In this document: positions 52,701 through 60,111 of the stretch, piece after piece
Numbering within the stretch: position 1 is the first letter of the stretch
Layout: every line of letters begins with the position of its first letter
Position numbers and translations under genes: made by a program
NCBI RefSeq assembly: GCF_017743735.1
Contig: NZ_JAGHRO010000006.1
Span: 1-64,000 of the forward strand
Length of the DNA: 64,000 nt
Source: Shimia sp. R9_2
GTDB taxonomy: Bacteria > Pseudomonadota > Alphaproteobacteria > Rhodobacterales > Rhodobacteraceae
Direction of reading: 5' to 3'
The notes under the pieces: model-generated
What the model was told of the DNA's origin: nothing
What the model saw: the letters and a program-made list of their open reading frames with translations, nothing else
Database searches by the model: none

Positions 52701-53205
52701 TCCCGGTGTGGCGCAGCAGAAACATGCCGGTGTTGTCCACCAGATCACGGTTGCTGCAGAGGTTGAAATAGAAATAGCTGCCCATGCCGCAGCCTGCGAA
52801 AACCCCGATGGGTCCGCCAAAATGCTCTGGCATATGGCCCGCGTTTTCAAGCGCTTCCCAGCTCACCTCAAGAAACTGGCGGTGCTGCGGGTCCATGATC
52901 GCGGCCTCTTTGGGAGACAGGCCAAAAAACTCCGCATCAAACTCGGCAAACCCGTCCAGCATCGCCGCCGCAGGCACGTAATTTCGGTGGTTGAGCCGCG
53001 CCTGGCTTTCGCCGTTTGCCAGCAGGTCCTCTTCGCTGAGCTGTTTGATAGAGCGGATACCGTCGCGCAAATTTTGCCAATATTCCTCAATGCTGGCCGC
53101 GCCGGGCAAATGCGCCGCCATACCGACAATGGCAATATCTGTCGCTTGGACAGTCTTCGTTACAGTGTCGCTCAAATTCTTGCCCGCCAAAGTCACCTGC
53201 GCCAA
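46759..53205 (-). CDS. Type I polyketide synthase KS-AT-KR-DH-ACP-TE
   Basis: Seen: 2148 residues. KS about 21-450: Cys195 (VQTACSTSL), His331 (ECHGTGTYLGDP), His371 (NIGHLDTAAG). AT about 545-845: Ser643 (GHSMGE) and His742 in IAAHS; a malonyl preference is likely but the HAFH marker is absent. KR about 1165-1360: TYLITGGFGGIG, Ser1320/Tyr1332/Asn1336. DH about 1395-1665: His1418 is kept, one residue out of the usual HxxxGxxxxP spacing; Asp1586 is kept but the Q/H four residues later is Gly. ACP Ser1802 (FFDLGGHSLIA). TE about 1880-2140: Ser1953 (GFSGGG), Asp1980, His2111. KR precedes DH, the reverse of the usual order. The start (TTG 53205 or GTG 53196) is uncertain. It is the first gene of the operon and overlaps the GT gene. 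Confidence 0.93.
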   Translation of the reverse strand: MAQVTLAGKNLSDTVTKTVQATDIAIVGMAAHLPGAASIEEYWQNLRDGIRSIKQLSEEDLLANGESQARLNHRNYVPAAAMLDGFAEFDAEFFGLSPKEAAIMDPQHRQFLEVSWEALENAGHMPEHFGGPIGVFAGCGMGSYFYFNLCSNRDLVDNTGMFLLRHTGNDKDFLATRLSHILDLKGPSLGVQTACSTSLVAVHYAAQSILNGECDMAIAGGVTIELPHGRGYVFQDGEILSPDGECHAFDHRAQGTVFGSGAGAIVLRRLSDAIADGDHIWAVIKGSAVNNDGSDKAGYLAPSVGGQAAAVADALSIADVSADTVDYVECHGTGTYLGDPIEVAALTEAYRETTEETGFCRIGSVKTNIGHLDTAAGAASLIKTALSLHHKEMPPSLGFEAPNPAIDFETSPFAVNAALRSWERRKGPRRAGVNSLGVGGTNAHVVIEEAPGRPDSAESDWPLQLIAVSGRGAKALEANTANLAAHLRAHPEQPLADVAFTLLTGRRAFENRRIVLAESHEDAAALLESNDPRRVFTRRAEASPEVVFMFPGGGAQYVGMGRDLFETEPVFADWMERGFAHLADKGGEELRALWLATGEDVAKAEERLKRPSLQLPLIMMVEYALAQLWISWGVTPAALIGHSMGENTAACLAGVMSFEDCLGLVHLRGQLFDRVPAGGMLSVPLPLAELEAYLGEDLDIASVNAPTLTVVSGSDVALDVLATKLAMKKIDTQRVPINIAAHSRMLTPILEEFGDYLRGIDLTAPTLPIISNRTGKALLDHEATDPEYWVGHLRHTVLFADGISELAQKSGRIYLEVGPGKALSSLSKMHADVKADQVLSSLRHPEEQTADDLYFLTVLAELWTFGVEVDFEHLWGELPRQKVVLPTYAFQRSRYFIEPGQGQADAADELLMRLQDTADWTYAPVWTPRLAECEIDVETELERAERHSWLIFVDQGGTGSALADKLRAAGQDVVTVITGDAFAEIGPDAYALAPERGREGYDALMHSLMAKGRAPDRIVHLWLLTEDESHRPGSSFFHRNQEQGLMSLFFITQAVSEENLPTPLHITAVSNGAVQARAEALPYPEKATALGAVQVMGRELPGGSASLLDVEAPSKKTRGTLIPRLLEEVLAPPKAQIAAWRGEKRFERGYRKVALEGEDMPVWQQGGTYLITGGFGGIGLTLAERMIREAGANVVLLGRESLPARESWAHYLQNHAPHDRVAQRMRAVERLESLGGSVLPLAADVCNSDEMATAVAAAREAFGEINGVIHAAGLIDDGPLLAKTSASIEDVLAPKLHGTQVLEQLFPDGSLDWLVLFASSSTATAPAGQLDYVAANAYLNAYAQTRAGGKTRVRAINWGLWAEVGMAADAVAARQGSPTEAPVEAIDTPLLTGAGFDAQGNRIFTADLTAQDWILDEHRTGDGAAVMPGTGYIALAYEALAAQGESESFAIEDLLFLRPLHVAEDADCALRVTLRRSPAGYAFAVQTAVQFDGQEGWQTHAEAQLVPVRETPATRLNVSEIAASCPINNDGFGAALRAPQEAHMRFGPRWKVLRETALGEKQGLAKLRLDAQFDGDGLQMHPGLLDIATGWAMDLIPGYAQGHLWVPVRYARLAQFAPLPETVVSHVRLVSGDSASGSARFDVSLADAGGNICVKVSGLALRQVETAAGFTKAQPLSKSEFQFADPGAALAPLSAAEERLAHNLSQGIPPEIGAQMFEAALRDRRAQLVVSSLDLAALIKQAEASVQEDAGPTQSFERPELETDFIAPRTDIERTLAGFWQELLGVEQVGVQDSFFDLGGHSLIAVRLFAMVKKAWSIDFPISVLFEAPTIETCAALIADRVGDQGPQTLAQSADAPEETKPTTRFTHLVPMHQGEGGSRTPFFLVAGMFGNVLNLRHLAHLIGADRPFYGLQARGLFGDAQPHDDLVEAATDYIKEMKQLQPEGPYLLGGFSGGGITAYEIARQLEAMGDDVRLVAMLDTPLPVRRALSRADRMRIQLQELRAKGVAYPVIWAKNRIAWEIAKRQPAQETEAQGQQFHDAEIEAAFLQAVARYQVQSWSGNLALFRPPLRGKWALGNGRLVDQDRAYVFHDNDWGQWVPDVQVFEVPGDHDSMVLEPNVRVLATRLKAVIAAAEAEAAPHMLREAAE

Positions 53206-53293
53206 ACGCGCGTGAGATCAGCCTTTCCTTTACAAAAAAGCTCTTTCATTTCGCTTAAAAGTAAAATCACAACCATACTTCAGAAAGGTCAAA

Positions 53294-54661
53294 TCAGGGC
53301 AAATTGAGGGCAGAAAGTGCGAAAATGGTCTTTTGATGCAAGACCCATACCAATGCACCGACCCCAACGCCCACAGCCCAGAACAAAGCATCGTGGCGCG
53401 CGTCCCACGCCGCGTGTTTGCGCGCCAGCCAGATGACAACCGGATAGGCCAACATCATTGCCAAGCCTTGCCCGATCAGCGCTCCCGTCAGGCCGAACTG
53501 CGTTCCTCCCAAGATGAGCCCTGTCATCACCAATCCGGCGCGTGTCGCGGCAAGCAGGAAAAACCCTCGGCTGTCACCGGCCGCCAGCGCCGCATTGTCA
53601 TAGGTCAGCGCAATCATTTGAGGGATCTGCATCAGCGCGAGCAACACAACAATCCCGCCAGCCAGTGCATAGCGCGGGTCATAAAGTGTCTCGACAAGCC
53701 ACGGTCCAAGCAGCGCGAAACTTGTCAGCAGCGCAAACAATCCGCCGCTCAGCAACAGCCGCATCTTGTGTAAATGCGCGCGGTTCTCCGCGCTCTCATG
53801 CGGAGGCTTTTCGCGGTAAATCGGGATCAGCAATCGCCCCGCCAGCATCCCGCCCAACAGCCATGGGAAGGAGGCTAGGAAATAGCCGATGTTGTAGATG
53901 CCAAGCGCACTCAGGCTCAGGAATTTCCCCAGAACAATTTTGTCCCCCTGACTCAGCAGGAACCCGGCCGCCGTAGAAAGAAAGATCCATTTGCCAAAGT
54001 GGATCAGTTCCCGTGAGGCCGGACGCTCCCAGCGGACGTGATTTCCCGCTCCGGGCAGCAGCAGGTGGTAGGAGATCAGCTGGATGATCAGCGTGGACAC
54101 CGCGCTGGCCACCAATGCCCACACGGATCCTGTGGCCCAGGCCACCAGCACACCCACCACCAATCCAATCACCTGCGCGCCCAGGTCAATCGCTGTGAGA
54201 TGGCCCAGAACCAGATTGCGGTTGGCGCTGTCTTTCTTGGTGGGAAACAGACCGGAAATCAGCAGGGTGATCCCGACCACAGGCAGGATCTGCGCCAGCT
54301 CCGGTGCGTCATAAAACACCGCCGCCGGTGCCGCCAAGGCCCAGGTCATGACCATCAGCACCGCGCCCCGCAACACCTGAATGGTCCAGGCCGTGTTGAG
54401 AAACGCCGGATCCTCGCCCCGCTTGGATTGCAGGATCGACTGGCTCACGCCCATATCACTGAGGTTGTTCAGCCCCTGCATGAACACCCAGACAAGGCTC
54501 ATCAGGCCAAAGGCTTCGGGGAACAGAAGCCGCGTCAAAATCAGGTTGGAGGCCAGCCTGAGCGCCTGACTGCCACCATAACCCAAAATAGTCAGCCCGC
54601 CGCTGCGCAACGCGCGTGCGGCCAGCGATTGGCCTTTCGTGATCTGCTGCAGGCGGCTCAT
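53294..54661 (-). CDS. Wzx/MOP-superfamily oligosaccharide flippase
   Basis: Seen: 455 residues from MSRLQQITKGQSLAARALRS (54661), with about twelve hydrophobic helices. The N-terminal GGLTILGYGGSQALRLASNL and LTRLLFPEAFGLMSLVWVF are typical of Wzx-type polysaccharide transporters of the MOP superfamily. It should flip lipid-linked glycan units across the inner membrane. It overlaps the upstream GT2 stop by ATGA. The PKS gene begins only 89 bases downstream, so read-through from glycan genes into the PKS is possible. Confidence 0.9.
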   Translation of the reverse strand: MSRLQQITKGQSLAARALRSGGLTILGYGGSQALRLASNLILTRLLFPEAFGLMSLVWVFMQGLNNLSDMGVSQSILQSKRGEDPAFLNTAWTIQVLRGAVLMVMTWALAAPAAVFYDAPELAQILPVVGITLLISGLFPTKKDSANRNLVLGHLTAIDLGAQVIGLVVGVLVAWATGSVWALVASAVSTLIIQLISYHLLLPGAGNHVRWERPASRELIHFGKWIFLSTAAGFLLSQGDKIVLGKFLSLSALGIYNIGYFLASFPWLLGGMLAGRLLIPIYREKPPHESAENRAHLHKMRLLLSGGLFALLTSFALLGPWLVETLYDPRYALAGGIVVLLALMQIPQMIALTYDNAALAAGDSRGFFLLAATRAGLVMTGLILGGTQFGLTGALIGQGLAMMLAYPVVIWLARKHAAWDARHDALFWAVGVGVGALVWVLHQKTIFALSALNLP

Positions 54662-55482
54662 CGCCCGCGCTCCCAACCCTGCGCCCTCTGCGGGGTGAAT
54701 TTCACAACCAAGGCCACCGCCACATAAACGCCAAACCCAATCGGATCACACAGCGCCATGCCCAGCATTTGCCCCGCACGTACCGGCAGCTTGTTGTCGT
54801 TCTTCGCCAGCTCTGGAAAACGCGCAAAAACCTCACCCACACCGGCATTCTGCCGCCGCCGCACCCGAACCAAGGCACCAAAGCCTTCTACCAGCGGCCA
54901 ATCGTATCCGGCTGACACGCCCACCCGTTCTGCGGGGGCAAAGGACAGCCGCACAAAGGTGTCATCAGAGATAATGTCGGGAAAGTCGCCCCAGCGCGCG
55001 CGCCCTGCGGCATTCACTGCAAACAACCCTGCACCGGGCACGCCTTCGGTGATGAAAGGCACTTTGGCATAGGTGCGCGCATAGGCCCGTGTCGCCCAGG
55101 TCGCGGCCTTGCTCAGGCGCAACTGACCGCTTGCATAGCGCGGCGCCTCTGTTGCCAGAACACCTGCCAGCTCGCCAAACACTGCCGCATCGACGATCAC
55201 ATCCGCATCCAGATAGGCACGCATTTCGTAATCTGCCGCCGCATCCGCTGCATTCAATGCACCAATCTTACCGATGGCAGGCAGGTCCAGAACAACCAGA
55301 TCCCAGCCCTTCTGTGCCGCGCGCTCCGCAAAACCTTTGGCGATTGTCACAGTGCTGTCGCTGCACCCATTGGCAGCCACCACAATCTGCGCGCATGCCA
55401 GACCCTCTGATGCCAGCACAGCCTCAAGGCAGGTCCCGATATGGGCCGCTTCATTGTTCGCTGGAATGAGGATGCTCAACAC
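54658..55482 (-). CDS. Family 2 glycosyltransferase
   Basis: Seen: 274 residues. The N-terminal GT-A core is MLSILIPANNEAAHIGTCLE with IVVAANGCSDST, a KIGALNAADAAA segment and the DXD site RAYLDADVIVDAAVF. Then GAGLFAVNAAGRARWGDFPD and ISDDTFVRLSF (acceptor motif). The C-terminal 30 residues are hydrophobic (LCDPIGFGVYVAVALVVKF), suggesting membrane anchorage. It is 105 bases downstream of the RTX-tailed protein gene and overlaps the flippase gene, so it is the probable first gene of the flippase unit. The donor sugar is not predictable. Confidence 0.88.
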   Translation of the reverse strand: MLSILIPANNEAAHIGTCLEAVLASEGLACAQIVVAANGCSDSTVTIAKGFAERAAQKGWDLVVLDLPAIGKIGALNAADAAADYEMRAYLDADVIVDAAVFGELAGVLATEAPRYASGQLRLSKAATWATRAYARTYAKVPFITEGVPGAGLFAVNAAGRARWGDFPDIISDDTFVRLSFAPAERVGVSAGYDWPLVEGFGALVRVRRRQNAGVGEVFARFPELAKNDNKLPVRAGQMLGMALCDPIGFGVYVAVALVVKFTPQRAQGWERGR

Positions 55483-55587
55483 CGCGCGGATGCCTTCTTC
55501 TTGTCAATCGCGGCGACCCTAACAGAGCCAATCACACACGGGCAGGGGGATCTGCCTGCATTGTCAACCCTGTGTCTCAATTGCCCT

Positions 55588-58569
55588 CTACAGAAAGCCA
55601 GAGAGTGGCAGCACCAATGCCGGCGCGTCCTCAAAGGCCACGGCCTCGATCTCGGTCAGAAGATAGTCTCGCCCTTCCGCGCGGACACGCACCCGCGCGC
55701 CGTCACGTTCCCAGCTGTAGTCTGCACGGGTGCCCGGCAGCAGCACGCGATCCAGGCCAGGCCCGCCATGCAGCAGATCGCCGCGTCCGCGGGCGACCAG
55801 AATATCATTGCCATCCCCGCCCAAAAGCACATCGCGCTTGCCGGTGCCTTCGAGCCGGTCCCGCCCGTCGCTGCCCAGATAAATCCCGCCGTGCAAAAAC
55901 GCATCCCTGTCGCGGGTTTCGGCCCAATGCGGCCCGTCGATGTTGTAGGCGGTCAACCGGTCTTGGCGCGGGGTCTTGTCCCACAGATGCCGCAGATGCC
56001 CCCAACTGCCCCATTTGCTGGGACGCCCCACGTCGCTGTAGGCATTAAAGCCGCGCCCGCCCAGCCGCCGCCAGGCCACCAGCATCTCATCATAGACCTC
56101 CGCCAGCTCTTCGCTTGCGCTGAAGGCGGTGAAGAAATCCGTGAGCGCTTCGTCATTGGCCTCAACACCAACGCCCACCACATGGCTGCCGCCTTCATAC
56201 ATCAGGAAATCCAGCCCGGCTTCGCGCGCGCGCTCTGCGTGATAAGGCAGGTACTCCTGCGTCATCCGACGCAGATCGCCTGACCGCAGCGCCTCTGCGG
56301 CTTTGGCAAACAGCCCATCATGTCGCCGCTCCGCCACAAATTCACGCAATGCAACCCGTTGCAGGCCTTCCGCACTGCCGGCTGCCTCCGCTGCCGCGCG
56401 CGCCTCTTCAAGCCAGCCACGCACGGTTTCCGCACCCTCTTCAACGCCAAGCGAAACGCCAAAATATCCGGTCACAGCATAGGCCTCAAACAGGCTCACC
56501 GGAGCAGGATTGCCCTCTGCCTGCCATAGCGGGGCCTCAAGCAATCCGTCCTCATAACCGGGCCAGCCGGTATGCACTGCGATCACCCGGCTCAGGCGCG
56601 CCTCTGCTGCGTCGCCGAAGACATCCCCCCAGATCTGCGCCATCTCGGCGGCTTTCATCCCGGCAAACTGCATCTGCACGTCGCTGCCTTTGCCCCAGCG
56701 GGCCTCGCCTTCGCGCAACACCCATTGCGCCTGCTCAAATCCCCAGTTCCAAAGCTCGTTGGAGTATTCCACATGGGCCACCAGTTCCGGGTCCAGATGG
56801 TCGCGCACATAGGTGGCAAAGCGGGTCATATAGTCAGCCTCCGCGAGGTGAGGCATGTTGAACCAAGGGTCCGCACCGATTTGATTGGCCAGCGCAACCA
56901 TCACCTCAACCGGGACACCGCGCCAGGCATAGGTGAAATCGCTGGGCAAGGGGCGTCCGTCCCAGCGCGATTGCGTGGAGCCGTTGGTCTGCATCCAATC
57001 CATGAACCGGACCTGACGCAGATCATCCACCACGTTCAGCCAATCCGGATTGAAAATCACACCCGCCTTCCACAGCGGGATATGCACCATCGACAGCACT
57101 GTGATGTCGCGCACATAGTCGCCGGACAGCTCCGGATCCGGGTTGCGGATCTTGATCCCCACCAGCCCATCGCCGGGCGTGTAATCAAACCAGATCTCTC
57201 CCGGAGCTTCCCGCACCACACGCGCACGCCCGGTGAGCTCGATTGCGCCTTTGCCCTGCCAGGTGACGCGGTAGCGCCCAGCGAGTCCTGAGGACTCCTC
57301 CGGCTGATCGGTGAACAACACCGTTTCAATCGCCTCGATATCTTCGGGCAATCCCCAGACCCAGCCGTGCTCATCGACCAATCCGCGATCCTGCAGGTCC
57401 TCAAAACTCAGCGCGCCCCAGCGCCCGTCGACATGGCCAACCCAGGGGCGCGCAGTCTTCATACGGTTGAGAAACGGATGCTGCGTCGCCCAATCGCTGA
57501 CCTCGCTCAGCCCCATGGACAGCGCCGGATCGGCCAGCCCCAGTCCTGCCAATTCCGAAGGGCTGTCTACTGCGTCGGAAAATCCGCTTTGCTCCAGCGC
57601 CGCGCCTTTGTTGGCCGCCTCAATCGGGCGCAGCACCAGACGGTGAATTTCATCGCGCACGGCCTCCCAATAGGTGCGCACATCCGGATGGATCGTGTCT
57701 GGCAACGCGACCGCCAGCGGCAGTTCGGATTCAAACAGCCAGACATATGTGATCGCTCCGGCCAGTAGGTAAGTGGTCGCCGTGCCATGGGGCGCATCGT
57801 CGGAATAGAGCGCCTCAGACGGCATGCCTTCCAAAACGCCCCCATCCAGCAATTGTGCCATCACGCTGGCCACGGGGATCAGGTCAATCCGCACCTCAGG
57901 CCGCGCCGCGCGCAGCTGATCCACATAGTCTTCAAACCACGCATGATAGTCCCCGGTGTTGAACCGCTGATATTTGCGCAGCTGGCGCGCATTTGGCGGG
58001 AAGCGGCGCACCTGATTGCCCATATAGGCCCAGCCCTCATAAATCGCGTAGCGCACCGGCGCTGCATCGCCGAGCCGTTCCTGCAAATTGTCGATCACGT
58101 CCAGCGTCGCGGTGACCGGGGAGTAATTGTCCGGATTGTCGCCCTCATAAGGCTGCTCTGGTGTGCGATATTGAATGAAGTTTGCAGGCGTGATCAGCAC
58201 ACTGTCCCAGCCCACATCGGCAAAGTTGCGATAGGCGCGCGTCCAGCCGCGTTGCACCTCTTCAAATCGCCAATTGGCAGAGGGCCGGCCGCTTTGGGCA
58301 AAATCGCGCAAAAAGCCCCATTGGCCATCCAGTCGCAGGTCGGTTCCTGCGGCTTTGGCAAACACCGCCATCCAATGCGGCGCGGTGGTTTCATCGCTGT
58401 CGGTCAGGTGGTGCACCAGACTGTTGCCATAGACATAAACCGCCTGCGCGATCTTGCCGCCTGCCGTGTCCGCAGTCTGTGAGCTCGTCTGCGCAGCGGC
58501 AAACTGCACCGCGCTAAATGTGGCCAACACAGCAAGGCCGCGTCTGATCCACTGTGTCGTCTTGGTCAT
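55588..58569 (-). CDS. Secreted SGNH-like protein with RTX calcium-binding tail
   Basis: Seen: 993 residues from MTKTTQWIRRGLAVLATFSA (58569), after a GGGAGAG ribosome site. A Sec signal occupies about 1-26. The N-terminal part (about 40-330) has SGNH-like pieces: VYVYGNSLVHHL and, later, YSDDAPHGTATTYLL with the Asp-x-x-His spacing. A large middle region (about 480-860) has VEYSNELWNWGFEQAQW and YEGGSHVVGVG, resembling a glycoside hydrolase-like or carbohydrate-esterase architecture that I cannot name. The tail (about 898-945) has two to three RTX nonapeptides (LLGGDGNDIL, LLHGGPGLD). Having both a Sec signal and RTX repeats is unusual. Its position next to glycan genes suggests action on exported polysaccharide. 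Confidence 0.75.
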   Translation of the reverse strand: MTKTTQWIRRGLAVLATFSAVQFAAAQTSSQTADTAGGKIAQAVYVYGNSLVHHLTDSDETTAPHWMAVFAKAAGTDLRLDGQWGFLRDFAQSGRPSANWRFEEVQRGWTRAYRNFADVGWDSVLITPANFIQYRTPEQPYEGDNPDNYSPVTATLDVIDNLQERLGDAAPVRYAIYEGWAYMGNQVRRFPPNARQLRKYQRFNTGDYHAWFEDYVDQLRAARPEVRIDLIPVASVMAQLLDGGVLEGMPSEALYSDDAPHGTATTYLLAGAITYVWLFESELPLAVALPDTIHPDVRTYWEAVRDEIHRLVLRPIEAANKGAALEQSGFSDAVDSPSELAGLGLADPALSMGLSEVSDWATQHPFLNRMKTARPWVGHVDGRWGALSFEDLQDRGLVDEHGWVWGLPEDIEAIETVLFTDQPEESSGLAGRYRVTWQGKGAIELTGRARVVREAPGEIWFDYTPGDGLVGIKIRNPDPELSGDYVRDITVLSMVHIPLWKAGVIFNPDWLNVVDDLRQVRFMDWMQTNGSTQSRWDGRPLPSDFTYAWRGVPVEVMVALANQIGADPWFNMPHLAEADYMTRFATYVRDHLDPELVAHVEYSNELWNWGFEQAQWVLREGEARWGKGSDVQMQFAGMKAAEMAQIWGDVFGDAAEARLSRVIAVHTGWPGYEDGLLEAPLWQAEGNPAPVSLFEAYAVTGYFGVSLGVEEGAETVRGWLEEARAAAEAAGSAEGLQRVALREFVAERRHDGLFAKAAEALRSGDLRRMTQEYLPYHAERAREAGLDFLMYEGGSHVVGVGVEANDEALTDFFTAFSASEELAEVYDEMLVAWRRLGGRGFNAYSDVGRPSKWGSWGHLRHLWDKTPRQDRLTAYNIDGPHWAETRDRDAFLHGGIYLGSDGRDRLEGTGKRDVLLGGDGNDILVARGRGDLLHGGPGLDRVLLPGTRADYSWERDGARVRVRAEGRDYLLTEIEAVAFEDAPALVLPLSGFL

Positions 58570-58757
58570 GCTCTCTCCCTGAGCGGCGTATTCTACAGCC
58601 CGGATGGTCATCCGTGGGGCCACTATGCTGTGATTCCCAAGGCGCATCAAAGCCGATCAGGCTTAACAGAGCGTGGCTTTGCGTCACCTTTCAAAAACTG
58701 GAACGCTTTTCTGGCCTTGCTCATTTTGATGGCATAGAGGCAGTGTGAGGCATGACA

Positions 58758-60014
58758 ATGAGGAACAGCACCATGATCGGCACAGCGTTACCCCAAGACA
58801 GAGGGTTTGATGTCGGCCGCTTGGAGGTGCTCTCCGGCTGGATGGATCAGCTCGTTGCCGACCGCAAATATGCCGGTTGCGCCCTGCTGATCGCCAAAGA
58901 GGGCGATGTGGTGTTTGATCATGCCACCGGCCTGCGCAGCCTGTCGCATAACCTGCCGTTTGAGCGCGACACCGTTGCCCGCATCTATTCCATGACCAAA
59001 CCGATCACCACGGTAGCGCTGATGATGCTGGTGGAGCGCGGCCTTGTTCATCTGGACGCCCCGGTTTCTGAGTTCATCCCCGGCTTTGCCGACAGCCATG
59101 CCCTGATCCCCGGCGCGACCTCGCTGGATCAGGTGGAACCCTGCGCCAGCCCGACCCTGCACCAGCTTGCCGTCCACACCAGCGGTCTGACCTATCCGTT
59201 CAATCCGGGTCTTGTTGCAGAAGCCATGGATGCCGAAGATCTGCTCTTCAAACCCACCCAAGGCAAACTCGAAGACGTTGTGAACAAAGTCGCCGCCCTG
59301 CCGCTGGCCTTCGCGCCGGGGCAGCGTTGGGAATATTCCGTGGGCATCGACATTCTGGGCCGCGTGATCGAGGTGGTCTCCGGCAAATCGCTGGAGCGGT
59401 TTTTCCGCGATGAAATCCTGGATCCGCTAGGCATGACCGAAACCGGCTTTTCAGTTGTGCCGGGAACGGAGTCGCGCTTCGCCGATCTTTACACCCCGCT
59501 TGAGGGGGACGCGATGGCGCTCAACGCGGCAAAGGTCGGTGCCAACACGCTGCGCGAAGTGGACAACGCAGAGCGGTCTCCTTTCCTGAAAGCGGAAACC
59601 TTCTCCGGTGGCGGCGGTCTTGTGGGCACCATGGACGACTACCTGCGCTTTGTTGAAATGCTCCGCTGCGGTGGCGCGCTGGGCGACACGCGCTTGCTCG
59701 CGCCACGCACCGTTCCCTTCATGATGGACAACCATCTCCCCGATGAGATCGCCGCCATGGGACCGCAGAGTTTTGCCGAGCAGCCGATGGAAGGCATGGG
59801 CTTTGGTCTTGGCGGTGCGGTGGTGCTTGATCCTGCCCGCGCCCGCTGTCCCGGCAGCTTTGGCGATTTCAGCTGGGGTGGGATGGCCTCAACCTTCTTC
59901 TGGATCGACCCGATGGAGTCGCTGTCGGTGGTCTTCTTCACCCAGCTCTCCCCGTCCAGCAGTTACCCAACCCGCGCGCAGCTCAAGGCACTGGTGCAGG
60001 CGGCGCTCACCTGA
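58758..60014 (+). CDS. Serine hydrolase of the class C beta-lactamase fold
   Basis: Seen: about 418 residues. The nucleophile motif SxxK is ARIYSMTKPITTVAL. The second motif is YSV in WEYSVGIDILGRV, replacing the usual Y-A/S-N. The third region FGDFSWGGMASTFFWIDP is typical of the EstB/beta-lactamase-like esterases. There is no clear signal peptide (the N-terminus is TALPQDRGFDVGRLEVLSGW), so it is probably a cytoplasmic esterase or peptidase rather than a resistance enzyme. Starts at 58752, 58758 (7 bases after GAGG) and 58773 (7 bases after AGGAA) are all possible. It stands alone, divergent from the RTX gene. Confidence 0.88.
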   Translation: MRNSTMIGTALPQDRGFDVGRLEVLSGWMDQLVADRKYAGCALLIAKEGDVVFDHATGLRSLSHNLPFERDTVARIYSMTKPITTVALMMLVERGLVHLDAPVSEFIPGFADSHALIPGATSLDQVEPCASPTLHQLAVHTSGLTYPFNPGLVAEAMDAEDLLFKPTQGKLEDVVNKVAALPLAFAPGQRWEYSVGIDILGRVIEVVSGKSLERFFRDEILDPLGMTETGFSVVPGTESRFADLYTPLEGDAMALNAAKVGANTLREVDNAERSPFLKAETFSGGGGLVGTMDDYLRFVEMLRCGGALGDTRLLAPRTVPFMMDNHLPDEIAAMGPQSFAEQPMEGMGFGLGGAVVLDPARARCPGSFGDFSWGGMASTFFWIDPMESLSVVFFTQLSPSSSYPTRAQLKALVQAALT

Positions 60015-60062
60015 GCCTGTCCTAAGTGTTAACGCGGATGGTGACACTGAGATGCACACCTC

Positions 60063-60095
60063 CGCGATACAGCCGCAATACCGACGCGATACAGA
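60063..60095. repeat. Three tandem 11-base repeats between convergent genes
   Basis: Seen: CGCGATACAGC (60063-60073), CGCAATACCGA (60074-60084) and CGCGATACAGA (60085-60095), head to tail with a period of 11 bases. They lie in the 97 bases between the hydrolase stop and the znuB stop. The period is one DNA turn, so it could bind a protein; no function can be assigned. Confidence 0.7.
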
Positions 60096-60111
60096 CGTCC
60101 GTGAAAATTGG

